Assembly: GCF_022712195.1 (NCBI RefSeq)
Contig: NZ_JALAGY010000085.1
Span: 1-64,000 of the forward strand
Source: Corynebacterium sp.
GTDB taxonomy: Bacteria > Actinomycetota > Actinomycetes > Mycobacteriales > Mycobacteriaceae
Reading direction: 5' to 3'
Length of the DNA: 64,000 bases
The notes under the pieces are model-generated. The model was not told the DNA's origin and ran no database searches. It worked only from the letters and a program-made list of their open reading frames with translations. Made by a program: the position numbers and the translations under genes. This document shows positions 16,953 through 26,338 of the stretch, one piece after another. Within the stretch, counting starts at the first letter, position 1. Each line of letters starts with the position of its first letter.

Positions 16953-18473
16953 TCAGGAGTCCACGTACAGCTTTCCGCGCCACACCGGGTGCAGCAGGTT
17001 CTCCTTGCTGAGCACCTGGTCCAGGGTCTCCTCGTCCAGCAGGCCCCGTTCCAGGACGACCTCGCGCACCGACTTTCCGGTCCTGGCGCACTCCTTGCCC
17101 ACCAGGTCACCGTTGTGGTGGCCGATCAGCGGGTTGAGGTAGGTCACGATACCGATGGAATGCTCCACGTAGGAGCGGCAGACATCCTCGTTGGCCGTGA
17201 TTCCCACCACGCACAGCGTGCGCAGTGTGGTGCAGGCACGTGCGAGCAGGCGGATGGACTCGAACAGCGACTGGGCGATCACCGGCTCCATCACGTTGAG
17301 CTGCAGCTGGCCGGCCTCGGCCGCCATCGAGATCGTGACGTCGTTGCCGAAGACCTTGAAGCAGATCTGGTTGACGACCTCGGGGATCACCGGGTTCACC
17401 TTCGCCGGCATGATCGACGAGCCTGCCTGACGTTCCGGCAGGTTGATCTCGTTGAGGCCGGCACGCGGGCCCGAGGAGAGCAGGCGCAGGTCGTTGCAGA
17501 TCTTCGACAGCTTCATCGCCACACGCTTGACCACCGAGCTGGCGTTGACGTACGCGCCGGTGTCGCTGGTGGCCTCCAGCAGGTCGTTGGCGGCGAGCAC
17601 CTTGAGCCCGGTGACCTCCCGCAGTGCGGCGACCACCTGCTGCTGGTAGCCGGACGGGGCATTCACCCCGGTGCCGATGGCCGTGCCACCGAGGTTCACC
17701 TCCAGCATGAAGTCGGCGGCACGGTTGAGCTGCGACTGCTCCTCCGAGAGGTTCTGGGCGAAGGCGGTGAGCTCGTCGCCGAGGCTGACCGGCACCGCGT
17801 CCTGGAGCTGGGTGCGTCCCATGGTGATGACGTCGCGGAACTCGTCGCCCTTGTTGGAGAAGGCCCGCTCCAACGCGCTGAGATGGCGGATGAGGTCCTG
17901 GAAGGCGGTGTGGATGCCCAGACGGAACCCGGTCGGGTAGGCGTCATTGGTGGACTGGCTCATGTTGACGTCGTCGTTGGGGTTGATGACGTCGTAGCTG
18001 CCCTTGGGCTCCCCCAGGTACTCCAGTGCCAGGTTCGCGACCACCTCGTTGACGTTCATGTTCGTCGAGGTGCCGGCGCCTCCCTGGTAGACGTCGATCG
18101 GGAACTGGTCCATGCACCGGTGCTCCACCAGGATCTGGTCGCACGCCCAGACGATGGCCTCGGCCTTCTCCTTGGGCAGGGCGTGGAGCCGCTGGTTCGC
18201 GATCGCCGCCGCCTTCTTGACCTGCACCATGCCGCGGATGAACTCGGGAAGCTGGTTCAGGGTCGTCCGGGAGATCTGGAAGTTGTCCACCGCGCGCAGG
18301 GCGTGGATCCCGTAGTAGGCGTGCTCGGGGACCTGCATCGTGCCCAGCAGGTCCTCCTCCGAACGGAAGCTGTCGGCGGCGTGGGCGCTGAGCGAGTGCG
18401 TCTCGGCCGCGGTGATCAGCTGGGTGGAGGAGGTGACCGGAGCGGACTCCGGACGGAACTCGGGAACAGTCAT
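16953..18473 (-). CDS. aspA: Aspartate ammonia-lyase
   Basis: Aspartase catalyses L-aspartate to fumarate plus ammonia; it is a homotetramer of the aspartase/fumarase superfamily. The signature loop [12 protein letters not shown], the [12 protein letters not shown] helix and [14 protein letters not shown] are present and intact. The 506-residue protein has an N-terminal extension of about 35 residues before [18 protein letters not shown], as in other corynebacteria. GAAAGG precedes the ATG. It lies 45 bp after hisG on the same strand, the usual corynebacterial hisE-hisG-aspA order. Fumarase is excluded by the overall match to aspartases. Confidence 0.95.
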   Translation of the reverse strand: MTVPEFRPESAPVTSSTQLITAAETHSLSAHAADSFRSEEDLLGTMQVPEHAYYGIHALRAVDNFQISRTTLNQLPEFIRGMVQVKKAAAIANQRLHALPKEKAEAIVWACDQILVEHRCMDQFPIDVYQGGAGTSTNMNVNEVVANLALEYLGEPKGSYDVINPNDDVNMSQSTNDAYPTGFRLGIHTAFQDLIRHLSALERAFSNKGDEFRDVITMGRTQLQDAVPVSLGDELTAFAQNLSEEQSQLNRAADFMLEVNLGGTAIGTGVNAPSGYQQQVVAALREVTGLKVLAANDLLEATSDTGAYVNASSVVKRVAMKLSKICNDLRLLSSGPRAGLNEINLPERQAGSSIMPAKVNPVIPEVVNQICFKVFGNDVTISMAAEAGQLQLNVMEPVIAQSLFESIRLLARACTTLRTLCVVGITANEDVCRSYVEHSIGIVTYLNPLIGHHNGDLVGKECARTGKSVREVVLERGLLDEETLDQVLSKENLLHPVWRGKLYVDS

Positions 18474-18517
18474 GGTGGTCTGGACCTTTCGTGGTGTGGG
18501 CGACTCGTGGTGGAGTC

Positions 18518-19420
18518 TCAGATACGTGCGATACGGATGTCGCTGGCGAGGATGGCTTCCGCACCCAACGCCGAGAGGTTGTCCATCAGGGTGTTGGCCT
18601 CACGACGGGGAACCATCGCCCGGACGGCGACCCAGTTGTCCTGGGCCAGCGGGGACACCGTCGGCGCGGACAGCCCGGGGGTCACGGCGGCGGCGCGGTC
18701 GAGGATGTCCCGCGAGCAGTTGTAGTCCAGCATCACGTAGTTGCGGGCGTGCAGGATGCCCTCGATCCGCTTGAGCAGCACCTGCTGGCGGTCGTCGACG
18801 GCGGCGCCGCGACGTCCCACGACCACGGCCGTGGAACTGATCACCGGGTCGCCGAACGGACGCAGGCCCTGCTGCCGCAGTGTGCGTCCGGTCGACACCA
18901 CGTCGGCGATGGCGTCGGCCACACCCAGGCGGATGGAGATCTCCACCGCGCCGTCCAGGCGCACGACGGTGGCGTCGATCCCGCGGGACTCCAGGTCCCG
19001 ACGAACCAGGTTCGGGTAGGACGTGGCGATCCGGCGGCCCTCCAGCGCCTCCACCGTCCAGTCCTCGTCCGCCGGTGCGGCGTAACGGAACGTGGAGTCG
19101 CCGAAACCGAGCTCCAGCAGCTCCTCGGTCTCCTCACGGGTGTCGGCGGCCAGGTCACGGCCGGTGATGCCCATGTCGAGGTGGCCACTGGCCACGTAGA
19201 TCGCGATGTCCTTCGGGCGAAGGAAGTAGAACTCCACGCCGTTGTCGGCGTCGACGACGGTCAACGACTTCGAGTCACCGCGGCCCGGGTAACCGGCCTC
19301 CGAGAGGATCTCGGTGGCGGTCTCGGACAGGGAACCCTTGTTCGGGACGGCGACGCGCAGCAGGTCGGGCTGGGCGTCGGTGGCGGACACGGACGGGGTG
19401 GACGGGTCAGACACGGTCAC
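18518..19420 (-). CDS. hisG: ATP phosphoribosyltransferase, long form
   Basis: First enzyme of histidine synthesis: joins ATP and PRPP. 300 residues, long (homohexameric) form: catalytic domains up to about residue 220 ([12 protein letters not shown] at the start) and a C-terminal ACT-like regulatory domain ([20 protein letters not shown] onward), where histidine binds for feedback inhibition. About 20 N-terminal residues before [10 protein letters not shown] are low-complexity. The start is GTG with AGGGGG upstream. An 11-bp gap to hisE indicates one operon. Confidence 0.96.
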   Translation of the reverse strand: MTVSDPSTPSVSATDAQPDLLRVAVPNKGSLSETATEILSEAGYPGRGDSKSLTVVDADNGVEFYFLRPKDIAIYVASGHLDMGITGRDLAADTREETEELLELGFGDSTFRYAAPADEDWTVEALEGRRIATSYPNLVRRDLESRGIDATVVRLDGAVEISIRLGVADAIADVVSTGRTLRQQGLRPFGDPVISSTAVVVGRRGAAVDDRQQVLLKRIEGILHARNYVMLDYNCSRDILDRAAAVTPGLSAPTVSPLAQDNWVAVRAMVPRREANTLMDNLSALGAEAILASDIRIARI

Positions 19421-19431
19421 GGTAGGCCCCC

Positions 19432-19704
19432 TCAGAGGAACTTGTAGACGTCGGACGGGGTGAGGCCGCGACCGACCATCACCACCTGCAACCAGTAGAT
19501 CAGCTGGGAGATCTCCTCGGAGAGTTCGTCGTCGGACTGGTACTCGGCGGCCAGCCAGACCTCCCCCGCCTCCTCGACGATCTTCTTGCCCTGGAAATGC
19601 ACCCCGGCGTCGAGTGCCTCCACGGTACCGGAGCCGGCGGGGCGTTCCGCGGCACGCTGGGACAGTTCCTCAAACAGGGAGTCGAAGTTCTTCACGGCAC
19701 TCAT
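19432..19704 (-). CDS. hisE: Phosphoribosyl-ATP diphosphatase
   Basis: A 90-residue all-alpha MazG-like pyrophosphohydrolase, second step of histidine synthesis. [15 protein letters not shown] carries the ExxE metal-binding helix, and [25 protein letters not shown] the second helix. It is normal length for the stand-alone form (not fused to HisI). It lies directly before hisG and 33 bp after the HAD gene on the same strand. Confidence 0.95.
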   Translation of the reverse strand: MSAVKNFDSLFEELSQRAAERPAGSGTVEALDAGVHFQGKKIVEEAGEVWLAAEYQSDDELSEEISQLIYWLQVVMVGRGLTPSDVYKFL

Positions 19705-19737
19705 TCTGTCACATCCTGCACCGACGCGGTGACACGG

Positions 19738-20430
19738 TCACCCCACACGGTGACGACCGAGACGGTCCCAGAACCCGCGCAGGTCCGCGAGGGACAGTCC
19801 GTCCAGCCCCGCCGCGCCGTGGCGCAGTGCCGCCACCGGAACCGCGCCGTCAGGCACCTCGGCGTCCGCGGCGGGCAGGCCGACCACCCGGCACCCCGCC
19901 CGTACCGCCGCCGTCATGCCGTTGGTGGAGTCCTCGAACACCAGGCAGTCGTCGGGTGAGACCCCCAGTCGCCGGGCGGCGGTGAGGTAGCAGGTGGGGT
20001 CAGGCTTGCCGGCGGCCACCTCGTCCCCGCACACCGAACCGACGAAGTTCCCCTCGCCGATGGTCTCCAGCGCCTGGTCGGTCAACGACCGGAAGGTGTT
20101 GGTCACCACCATCATCGGCAGTCCCGACGCGCGGCCCTCCGCCAAGAGGGCGGGCACACCGGGAAGGAGGTCGAGACCCTGGGCGAACAGCACCGAGACA
20201 CGGTCGTAGAGCCACCTGATCCAGCCGTCGACCTCCTCGTCGGTCGGGTCCAGGCCGGCCCACCGGGCGCACAGCCGCACCGTCCCGTCCGCCGTTCCGC
20301 CGACGGTCGTCGCCCGGACCTCCGGAGTGAGTTCGCGTCCCATGGCGGCAGCCATGGCGTAGGTCGCCTCCCCCCACCGTGGTTCGGTGTCCACCAGAGT
20401 GCCGTCCATGTCCCAGAGTATCGCCTTCAT
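19738..20430 (-). CDS. HAD-superfamily hydrolase (beta-phosphoglucomutase-like phosphatase)
   Basis: About 230 residues. The nucleophile motif WDMDGTLVDTEP is at the very N terminus, MVVTNT is motif II and CLVFEDSTNG is motif IV, with a helical cap between. It is likely a small-molecule phosphatase; the substrate is unknown. The open frame runs further upstream (MSVVSVVSVV...), but that is the antisense of the neighbour's ACTGACACC repeat and is not real. ATGs at 20430, 20439 and 20442 are all possible; 20430 places the strand directly before the DxD motif, as in relatives. Co-directional with hisE, which has its own probable start signals. Confidence 0.85.
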   Translation of the reverse strand: MKAILWDMDGTLVDTEPRWGEATYAMAAAMGRELTPEVRATTVGGTADGTVRLCARWAGLDPTDEEVDGWIRWLYDRVSVLFAQGLDLLPGVPALLAEGRASGLPMMVVTNTFRSLTDQALETIGEGNFVGSVCGDEVAAGKPDPTCYLTAARRLGVSPDDCLVFEDSTNGMTAAVRAGCRVVGLPAADAEVPDGAVPVAALRHGAAGLDGLSLADLRGFWDRLGRHRVG

Positions 20431-20442
20431 CCCTGCCATCAT

Positions 20443-20467
20443 GCCTGGCCCGATAGGATCACACAGC
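20443..20467 (+). promoter_or_regulatory. Leaderless-type -10 element of the thioesterase-like gene
   Basis: TAGGAT (20454-20459) ends eight bases before the ATG at 20468. The 25-bp gap is shared with the divergent HAD gene, whose own -10 is not clear (TATCGG is the nearest match). Confidence 0.55.
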
Positions 20468-21343
20468 ATGAGCTTCATCACTGACACCACTGACACCACT
20501 GACACCACTGACACCACTGACACCACTGACACCGCTGAGGCCTACTTCGTGCAGGGCGCCTCCACCACCGACGACACGGGGACGGTGTGGACCGGGTACA
20601 CCGCCACGGAACACACCGTGAGCCCGTGGGGGCCGGGCTTCCAGCACGGCGCTCCCCCGTCCGCGCTGGTCACCCACGCCATGGAGAGCATCGCCCCGGA
20701 CGGCGGACGGCTCGTGCGGGTGACCACCGAACTGTTCGGGGCGGTGCCTGTGGCACGGTTGCAGGCCACCGCCCGGATCGTGCGGCCCGGTCGACGCATC
20801 TGCCACCTCGAGGCCGTGGTCAGGGACGACACCGGACGCGAGGTCGTCCGCGGCACCGCATGGTGGGTGCGTACCCACGACACCACCGAGCTGGAGAACC
20901 CGGACGTCGCCTCCGCCTCCGGCATGGTGCCGTTGGAGGAGAGCACCGAACCCGACGCGGACACGCCCTTCCTCACCGCCTGGCCCGGGCCGTACACGGC
21001 CTCCCTCGAACTGCGGCCCGTGCCCGGGGCGGGCAACCAGTTGTGGGTACGCAGCAGGATGGCGGTGGTGGCCGGAGTCGACGCCACCCCGTGGAGCCGG
21101 TTGATGTCGGTGGCCGACGTGGCCAACGGGACCGACCGTGTCCTGGACCCGCGCGAGTGGCAGTTCATGAACACCGATCTCACCGTGTCCCTGCACCGAC
21201 TCCCGGTCAGCGGATGGATCGGTGTCCAGGCGGAGGCGAACTTCGGTCCCGACGGGGCGGGGCTGACCATCGGGCGGCTCTCCGACGAGCGGGGTCCGGT
21301 CGGGTCGACCAACCAGTCGCTGCTGCTCCAGCGGAACCGGTAG
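20468..21343 (+). CDS. TesB-like acyl-CoA thioesterase family protein
   Basis: 291 residues. It looks like the double hot-dog TesB/4HBT_3 group: HGAPPSALVTHAMES and VRVTTELFGAVPVARLQATARIVRPGRRICHLEAVV in the first half, and RSRMAVVAGVD ... LMSVADVANG in the second. It is expected to hydrolyse acyl-CoA thioesters; the chain length cannot be read. The N terminus is odd: after MSFI comes TDT six times, encoded by a perfect 9-bp tandem repeat. The start was chosen by the TAGGAT hexamer just upstream. Confidence 0.8.
   Translation: MSFITDTTDTTDTTDTTDTTDTAEAYFVQGASTTDDTGTVWTGYTATEHTVSPWGPGFQHGAPPSALVTHAMESIAPDGGRLVRVTTELFGAVPVARLQATARIVRPGRRICHLEAVVRDDTGREVVRGTAWWVRTHDTTELENPDVASASGMVPLEESTEPDADTPFLTAWPGPYTASLELRPVPGAGNQLWVRSRMAVVAGVDATPWSRLMSVADVANGTDRVLDPREWQFMNTDLTVSLHRLPVSGWIGVQAEANFGPDGAGLTIGRLSDERGPVGSTNQSLLLQRNR
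20480..20533 (+). repeat. Six perfect 9-bp tandem repeats (actgacacc)
   Basis: The unit actgacacc occurs six times without a mismatch and encodes TDT x6 at residues 5-22 of the thioesterase-like protein. Expansion or contraction stays in frame. Read on the other strand it gives VSV repeats, which create a false N-terminal extension of the HAD gene. Confidence 0.97.
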
Positions 21344-21344
21344 C

Positions 21345-21743
21345 CTACTCCTGCTCGATGATGCGGTCGAGGTCGTCGAGCACCTGCCGCGCGTCCGCCC
21401 CGACCTCCTCGCACAGCACCGTGACCAGGGCCCGGAAGTCGGTGACCTCCTCGTCCTCGTAGACGGCGCCGCCGTGGCGGTCGCTCAACGCCCGCAGGGC
21501 GTCGTGGGCGGAGATCACCTGGAGGACGACCTCCCCGGACGGGTCCGCACGGACCCCGGAGATCAGCCGGTGCAGGATCTCGGCCGCCTCGTCCACCGCG
21601 GTCGTGGGGTACGGCGCCTCCCAGAACTCACGGTCCTCGTCACGCAGGTAGCTGCCCGTGGCCATGGCGTTCAGATTGCCGATGAACTCGTGGCGTGCGG
21701 CGTCGGTGGCCGCGGCGAAGGAGTTGTCGTCGGCGGAGCTCAC
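21345..21743 (-). CDS. Conserved hypothetical protein coupled to mshC
   Basis: 132 residues, acidic, no membrane span. Nothing in it matches a family I recognise. Visible features are [23 protein letters not shown] in the middle and a C-terminal helix [15 protein letters not shown]. The GTG at 21743 forms a GTGA overlap with the mshC stop, so it is translated after mshC; an earlier ATG in frame lies inside mshC and is less likely. The stop is 1 bp from the convergent thioesterase gene. A role linked to mycothiol is only a guess from position. Confidence 0.7.
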   Translation of the reverse strand: MSSADDNSFAAATDAARHEFIGNLNAMATGSYLRDEDREFWEAPYPTTAVDEAAEILHRLISGVRADPSGEVVLQVISAHDALRALSDRHGGAVYEDEEVTDFRALVTVLCEEVGADARQVLDDLDRIIEQE

Positions 21744-23032
21744 AGGGCCACCCCCAGCAGGGAGGAGCACATCGTTCGTACGGTGGCCCCGGCAGAACCG
21801 GCAGAACCGGCAGGTTCGGTGGAGCCGGTGCGCGCGGTGCCGTCACCGGCTGAGACCTCCCTGCTCCAGGTGTCGACCAGATCCAGCACGGTGGGGGTGT
21901 CCAGGTCGTCGGCCAGTGCCGACCGGACACCACGCACCAGTGCCTTGACCTCCGACGCAGGACGCCGCTCGGCCAGTGACGCCGCCTCACGCCACCTGCC
22001 CAGCCGCGTCTCCGCGCGCTCGAGGACCTCCGCCGACCAGTCGCGGTCGCGGCGGTAGTGCTCCTCGTACAGTCCCAGCCGCACCGCGGAGGGGTCGTGC
22101 CCCTCGGCGGTCAGCCGGGAGACGAACACCAGGTTGCCCAGGGACTTGCTCATCTTCGTGCCGTCCAGGCCGATCATCCCGGTGTGCACGTAGTGCCCCG
22201 CCATCCGCTCGACGCCGTGGGCTGCCTCGGCGTGGGCGGCGGAGAACTCGTGGTGCGGGAACCGCAGGTCGCTTCCACCGCCCTGGACCGCGAACGACGC
22301 GCCCAGACGGTTGGTGGCGATCGCCGAACACTCGACGTGCCAGCCCGGACGTCCGGGGCCGAAGGGTGACTCCCACGCCGGTTCGCCGTCCCGGTGGGCA
22401 CGCCACACCAGGGCGTCCATCGGGTGGCGCTTCCCCGGACGTTCCGGGTCGCCTCCGCGTTCGGCGAAGAACCGCCCCATCGTCTCCCGGTCGTAGCGGG
22501 ACTCGTAGCCGAACTGGGGGGTGAAGGTGTAGTCGACGTAGATGTCCGGGAACTCGTCGTCCATCCGGTAGGCCGCGCCCACCGACAGCAGACGGTCGAC
22601 CATGTCGATGACCTCGTCGACGGACTCCATCGCCCCGATGTAATCGCGCGGCGGGAGGACGGAGAGGGCCTCCATGTCGGAACGGAAGAGGTCGATCTGC
22701 CCGGTCCCCAACTCGCGCCAGTCCACCCCGTCGCGCTCGGCACGCTCGAACAGCGGGTCGTCGACGTCGGTGATGTTCTGCACGTAGTGCACACCGTGCC
22801 CGTTGTCGAGCAGCTGACGGACCACCAGGTCGAAGGTGACGTAGGTGGCGGCGTGACCGAGGTGGGTCGAGTCGTACGGGGTGATGCCGCAGACGTAGAC
22901 ACCCACCTCCCCTGCGTCGGTACGCAGACCGGTGTCGACCGGGAGGACGCGGTCGGCGGCCGTGTCGTGGAGTGTGAGGGGAACACCGTCACCCGGCAGG
23001 GCGGGGACGTCGGGGGCGGACCATGAACGCAT
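21740..23032 (-). CDS. mshC: Cysteine:1D-myo-inosityl 2-amino-2-deoxy-alpha-D-glucopyranoside ligase MshC
   Basis: Third-stage enzyme of mycothiol synthesis: ligates cysteine to GlcN-Ins with ATP. It derives from cysteinyl-tRNA synthetase. [15 protein letters not shown] holds the zinc Cys and HIGH-like motif, WHVECSAIA another zinc ligand, and TKMSKSLGN the KMSKS loop. At 430 residues it lacks the tRNA-binding C-terminal domain, which separates it from CysS. The C terminus has a short 9-bp repeat tract. TAGAAT ends eight bases before the ATG (leaderless). Mycothiol is the main low-molecular-weight thiol of this group. Confidence 0.95.
   Translation of the reverse strand: MRSWSAPDVPALPGDGVPLTLHDTAADRVLPVDTGLRTDAGEVGVYVCGITPYDSTHLGHAATYVTFDLVVRQLLDNGHGVHYVQNITDVDDPLFERAERDGVDWRELGTGQIDLFRSDMEALSVLPPRDYIGAMESVDEVIDMVDRLLSVGAAYRMDDEFPDIYVDYTFTPQFGYESRYDRETMGRFFAERGGDPERPGKRHPMDALVWRAHRDGEPAWESPFGPGRPGWHVECSAIATNRLGASFAVQGGGSDLRFPHHEFSAAHAEAAHGVERMAGHYVHTGMIGLDGTKMSKSLGNLVFVSRLTAEGHDPSAVRLGLYEEHYRRDRDWSAEVLERAETRLGRWREAASLAERRPASEVKALVRGVRSALADDLDTPTVLDLVDTWSREVSAGDGTARTGSTEPAGSAGSAGATVRTMCSSLLGVAL
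21791..21817 (-). repeat. 9-bp repeat in the mshC 3' end
   Basis: The plus-strand unit ggcagaacc is repeated nearly three times, encoding an [12 protein letters not shown] stretch close to the MshC C terminus on the minus strand, in a region without catalytic motifs. Confidence 0.65.
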
Positions 23033-23046
23033 GGGGCCTGATTCTA
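23033..23046 (-). promoter_or_regulatory. Leaderless-type -10 element of mshC
   Basis: TAGAAT (complement of 23041-23046) ends eight bases before the mshC ATG. No ribosome-binding site is seen. Confidence 0.6.
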
Positions 23047-23084
23047 GTCACCGGACAGGCGGCCGGCGTCCACCGGTCCGTCCG

Positions 23085-23969
23085 TCAGGCGTTGATGGTG
23101 CCGGTGGCCAGGAGAATGAGCACAGCGACACCCACCGGGATCCGCCACAGGGCGAACCAGGCGAAGGAGTGGTTGGCCACGAACTTCAGCAGCCAGGCGA
23201 TGGAGATGTAGCCCAGCACGAAGGCGACCGTGGTGCCCACGGCCAGCTGCAGCCCGCTGGCGGCCTGCCCGGCGGCCGGGTCGAAGGCGTCCGGAAGGCT
23301 GAAAAGACCGGACGCCAGGACGGCCGGGATGGCCAGCAGGAAGGAGAAGCGCGTCGCGACCTCACGGTCGAGGTTGAGGAAGAGGCCCGCGGACACCGTC
23401 GCCCCGGAGCGGGACACCCCGGGGATCAGGGCGAGGCACTGGGCGAACCCCATGATCAGCGCGTCCTTCAGGGTCAGCTTCTCGTAGGTGCGCCTGTGGG
23501 TGCCGACCTTCTCCGCCCAGATGAAGACGAAGGAGAACAGGATCAGCACGACCGCGGTGATCCAGAGGTTGCGCAGGTTGTCACGGATGAGGTCCTTGGC
23601 CAGGTACCCGATCAGGCCCACCGGGATGGTCGCGGCGATGACCATCCACCCCATCCGGTAGTTCAGGTTGTCGCGTTTCGTGCGGTCGAAGACCCCGGCG
23701 AACCACGCCGACAGGATGATCCAGATGTCCTTGGCGAAGAACACCAGGACCGCCAGCTCGGTACCGAGCTGGACGACGGCGGTGAAGGACGCGCCCGCGT
23801 CCTCCCCCCAGATGAGCTGGGAGACGATACGCATGTGGCCCGACGACGAGACGGGGAGGAACTCGGTGAGCCCCTGCACGATCGAGAGGATGATGGTCTG
23901 CAACCACCCCATGTCGGTGGTGGTGACGGCGTCGCCGGCGTCTGCGGCGAGATACGAGGAGAGCTCCAT
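23085..23969 (-). CDS. uppP: Undecaprenyl-diphosphatase UppP (BacA)
   Basis: 294-residue polytopic membrane phosphatase that converts C55-PP (decaprenyl-PP in this group) to the monophosphate carrier for cell wall synthesis; it gives bacitracin resistance when overproduced. Motifs: [11 protein letters not shown] (36-46) and [10 protein letters not shown] (around 185-195), with about eight hydrophobic helices. The N terminus has about 20 polar residues before [19 protein letters not shown] eight bases before ATG 23969 supports this start. It is divergent from the lipoprotein gene. Confidence 0.95.
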   Translation of the reverse strand: MELSSYLAADAGDAVTTTDMGWLQTIILSIVQGLTEFLPVSSSGHMRIVSQLIWGEDAGASFTAVVQLGTELAVLVFFAKDIWIILSAWFAGVFDRTKRDNLNYRMGWMVIAATIPVGLIGYLAKDLIRDNLRNLWITAVVLILFSFVFIWAEKVGTHRRTYEKLTLKDALIMGFAQCLALIPGVSRSGATVSAGLFLNLDREVATRFSFLLAIPAVLASGLFSLPDAFDPAAGQAASGLQLAVGTTVAFVLGYISIAWLLKFVANHSFAWFALWRIPVGVAVLILLATGTINA

Positions 23970-24053
23970 GGCAGAGAAGCGTACCCTCCCCGACCTCTCC
24001 CCTCATGTCAGGCGGGGGCGGTGTGCCGCTCACGGTGTAGTAGCGTGATTGAC
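23970..24053. promoter_or_regulatory. Divergent leaderless promoters (uppP / lipoprotein)
   Basis: uppP: TACGCT (complement of 23978-23983), eight bases from its ATG. Lipoprotein gene: TAGCGT (24041-24046), seven bases from GTG 24054. The two -10 elements are about 60 bp apart. Confidence 0.55.
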
Positions 24054-25208
24054 GTGAGAAGCCAGGTGAACCGGCCCCGGATGCGGCCCAAGAAGAGGAT
24101 GGCGGCGGTCGTGGCACTCCCTGCCGTCGCAGCCCTGACCCTGACCGGATGTGCCGAGCAGATGTTCGGAACCGACGGTGACGACGGGCCCGACGGGGAG
24201 GGCGAGGTCGTGGTCGGCGTCCCCGCCGAACCCAAGGACTCGCCCGGCTCCCCCGGCTCCCCCGGGGAGGCGACGGGCACGCTGGAGGACGGCGACGAAC
24301 TCCTCGGTCTCGTCCGGGCGGGCCTCGGTGACGACGTCACCCCGGACTCCCCCGCCCCGGTCGCCGCCCTGGAACAGGGGCGGCTGCACATCGGGTCACT
24401 CGGGGACGTGGCCGACGGCAGTGCCGAGACCGTCGACGTCGACGACTCCTGCACGACCGTCAGCGGGGCCGTGGACGGCGTCGTCCTCGGCTGCGGGACC
24501 ACCGTGCGCATTCTCGACGCCGAGGGCGCTGAACAGCGCCGGGTCGACGCGCCGGGTGAGGTCACCGCTGCGGTGGTGCACCCCGACGGTTCCGTGGCGT
24601 TGACGGTGGACTCCGACAGTGACGTCCACTGGTTCTCGTCTGACGGCGAGGAGACCAGGTCGGAGCACATAACCGACTCCGGCAGCGCGATGCAGCTCGT
24701 CGGGAACACCCGTAACAGCGACGGGGAGGACGGGAAGGACCCGCAGTGGCGGGCCGCGCTCATCGACGCGGCGCAGACGAGCGTCACCGACATCGACATC
24801 ACCGACCGGAGCAGGGTGGCCGCACTGCGTGTCGGCCAGGGAGTCGGGACCGTCTCGGCGGGCACCCGTCCGGACGGGGTGCTCGTGGCGTCCGACGCAC
24901 GGCGCGACCAGGCGCTGGTCTACACACTGACCGACGTGATCCGGCACACCCAGTCCGTGCCCACCGGCGAGGGTGCCTGGGCGGTGCTGTGGGACTCCGA
25001 CCGTGAGGTGATGTGGGTGTCCACCACCGGTGACAACACCCTGACCGGTTACGACCTGTCTACCGGGACACCGGTCGAGATCGGCGCGGTCCCGACCGCC
25101 CCCGACGTGCGACACATCATCGACGACGGCAGCGGAGACCTGCTCCTGGTGGCCGCCGACGGCACCCGCGAGCTCATCCCCTCCGACGACCTCCCCAGAA
25201 AGGACTGA
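24054..25208 (+). CDS. Secreted lipoprotein, WD40/beta-propeller-like
   Basis: 384 residues. A basic n-region (RPRMRPKKR), a hydrophobic core and lipobox LTGC (Cys33) mark a lipoprotein signal peptide. The next ~60 residues are acidic and Pro/Gly/Ser-rich with a short SPG repeat. The rest is a repeated beta pattern (VVHPDGSVALTVDSDSDVHWFS, VASDARRDQALVYTL, VMWVSTTGDNTLTGYDLSTG), suggesting a propeller on the outer face of the membrane. The function is unknown. GTG 24054 fits a leaderless start; a GTG 12 bases downstream is an alternative. It ends 3 bp before pyrD, so the two are co-transcribed. Confidence 0.82.
   Translation: MRSQVNRPRMRPKKRMAAVVALPAVAALTLTGCAEQMFGTDGDDGPDGEGEVVVGVPAEPKDSPGSPGSPGEATGTLEDGDELLGLVRAGLGDDVTPDSPAPVAALEQGRLHIGSLGDVADGSAETVDVDDSCTTVSGAVDGVVLGCGTTVRILDAEGAEQRRVDAPGEVTAAVVHPDGSVALTVDSDSDVHWFSSDGEETRSEHITDSGSAMQLVGNTRNSDGEDGKDPQWRAALIDAAQTSVTDIDITDRSRVAALRVGQGVGTVSAGTRPDGVLVASDARRDQALVYTLTDVIRHTQSVPTGEGAWAVLWDSDREVMWVSTTGDNTLTGYDLSTGTPVEIGAVPTAPDVRHIIDDGSGDLLLVAADGTRELIPSDDLPRKD
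24243..24260 (+). repeat. 9-bp repeat in the lipoprotein linker
   Basis: cccggctcc occurs twice, followed by a degenerate third copy, encoding SPGSPG in the disordered linker after the lipid-anchored cysteine. Confidence 0.6.
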
Positions 25209-25211
25209 CCC

Positions 25212-26318
25212 ATGACCAGCTTCCGCCAGATCCGGGGATCGGTGTACGACCTCTCCCTCCGGCAGCTGTTCCGGCTACGTGCCGAGCGGATCCACGGACT
25301 GATGTCCCGCGCCCTGTCCGCGGCGGCGGGGTCCGCGCCTGCCCGGGCTGCACTGCGCCGGAGCTTCGTGGTCACCGATCCCGTGCTCGCCCAGACCGTG
25401 GACGGTGTGCGGTTCCCACGGCCACTGGGCCTGGCCGCCGGTTTCGACAAGAACGCCACCGAGGTGGATGTCTGGGGCCCTCTCGGGTTCGGCTACTCCG
25501 AGGTCGGCACCGTCACCGCGGTCCGGCAGCCCGGCAATCCCACCCCTCGCCTGTTCCGCCTGCCCGAGGACCGGGCCCTGCTCAACCGGATGGGCTTCAA
25601 CAACGACGGTGCCCTGGCCGCGGCCCAGCGTCTGCGGACCCGCGTGGAGCCGGAACCGGTGGGGGTCAACCTCGGAAAGACCAAGACCACGCCGGCCGGG
25701 CAGGCGCCTTCGGACTACTACGAGTCCGCCAGGGCCGTCGACGAGGTCGCCGACTACCTGGTGATCAACGTCTCCTCCCCCAACACCCCGGGGCTGCGGG
25801 ACCTTCAGGCGGTCGAGAGCCTCCGGCCGATCGTCGACGCGGTCCGTCGGGCCAGTGACCGGCCCCTCTTCGTGAAGATCGCGCCGGACCTCTCCGACGC
25901 GGACGTGGACGCTGTGACGGACCTTGCCGGCGAGCTCGGGCTGACCGGTCTCATTGCCACGAACACGACCGTCAGCAGGGAGAACCTCCGTACCCCCGCC
26001 TCGGACGTGGCGGCGCTCGGCGCCGGCGGGGTGTCCGGCGCCCCGGTTGCGGAACGCTCACTGGAGGTGCTGCGCCGGATCCGCGTACGCGCGGGTGACG
26101 GGCTGGTCCTCATCGGTGTCGGGGGCATCGAGACCGCGGAGCAGGCATGGGAACGCATCGGTGCCGGGGCGACACTGCTCCAGGGGTACACCGGGTTCAT
26201 CTACGGCGGGCCTGACTGGATCCGCGACATCCACCGGGGGCTGGCGGAACAGGTCCGGCGTCACGGCCTCACCGACCTCTCGGCGGCCGTGGGCGCCGAA
26301 CTGCCCTGGACGGACTGA
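25212..26318 (+). CDS. pyrD: Dihydroorotate dehydrogenase (quinone), class 2
   Basis: 368 residues. It oxidises dihydroorotate to orotate in pyrimidine synthesis and passes electrons to menaquinone at the membrane. The N-terminal extension ([20 protein letters not shown]) is the amphipathic membrane-binding helix pair of class 2. [39 protein letters not shown] (with the class-2 catalytic Ser) and [15 protein letters not shown] (FMN phosphate) are all present. It follows the lipoprotein gene by 3 bp with GAAAGGA upstream. Confidence 0.96.
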   Translation: MTSFRQIRGSVYDLSLRQLFRLRAERIHGLMSRALSAAAGSAPARAALRRSFVVTDPVLAQTVDGVRFPRPLGLAAGFDKNATEVDVWGPLGFGYSEVGTVTAVRQPGNPTPRLFRLPEDRALLNRMGFNNDGALAAAQRLRTRVEPEPVGVNLGKTKTTPAGQAPSDYYESARAVDEVADYLVINVSSPNTPGLRDLQAVESLRPIVDAVRRASDRPLFVKIAPDLSDADVDAVTDLAGELGLTGLIATNTTVSRENLRTPASDVAALGAGGVSGAPVAERSLEVLRRIRVRAGDGLVLIGVGGIETAEQAWERIGAGATLLQGYTGFIYGGPDWIRDIHRGLAEQVRRHGLTDLSAAVGAELPWTD

Positions 26319-26338
26319 GGTCCGCCCGGCGGATCAGT
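26314..26338. terminator. Hairpin between convergent pyrD and PEBP genes
   Basis: ACTGA-GG-TCCGC pairs with GCGGATCAGT around a CCG loop: ten base pairs with a two-base bulge. It overlaps the pyrD stop codon and lies in the 15-bp gap between convergent stops. No T-tract. Confidence 0.35.

Noticed and set aside
20480..20533. CRISPR-like repeat array
   Set aside because: The units are 9 bp with no spacers and lie in a coding frame; a simple tandem repeat.
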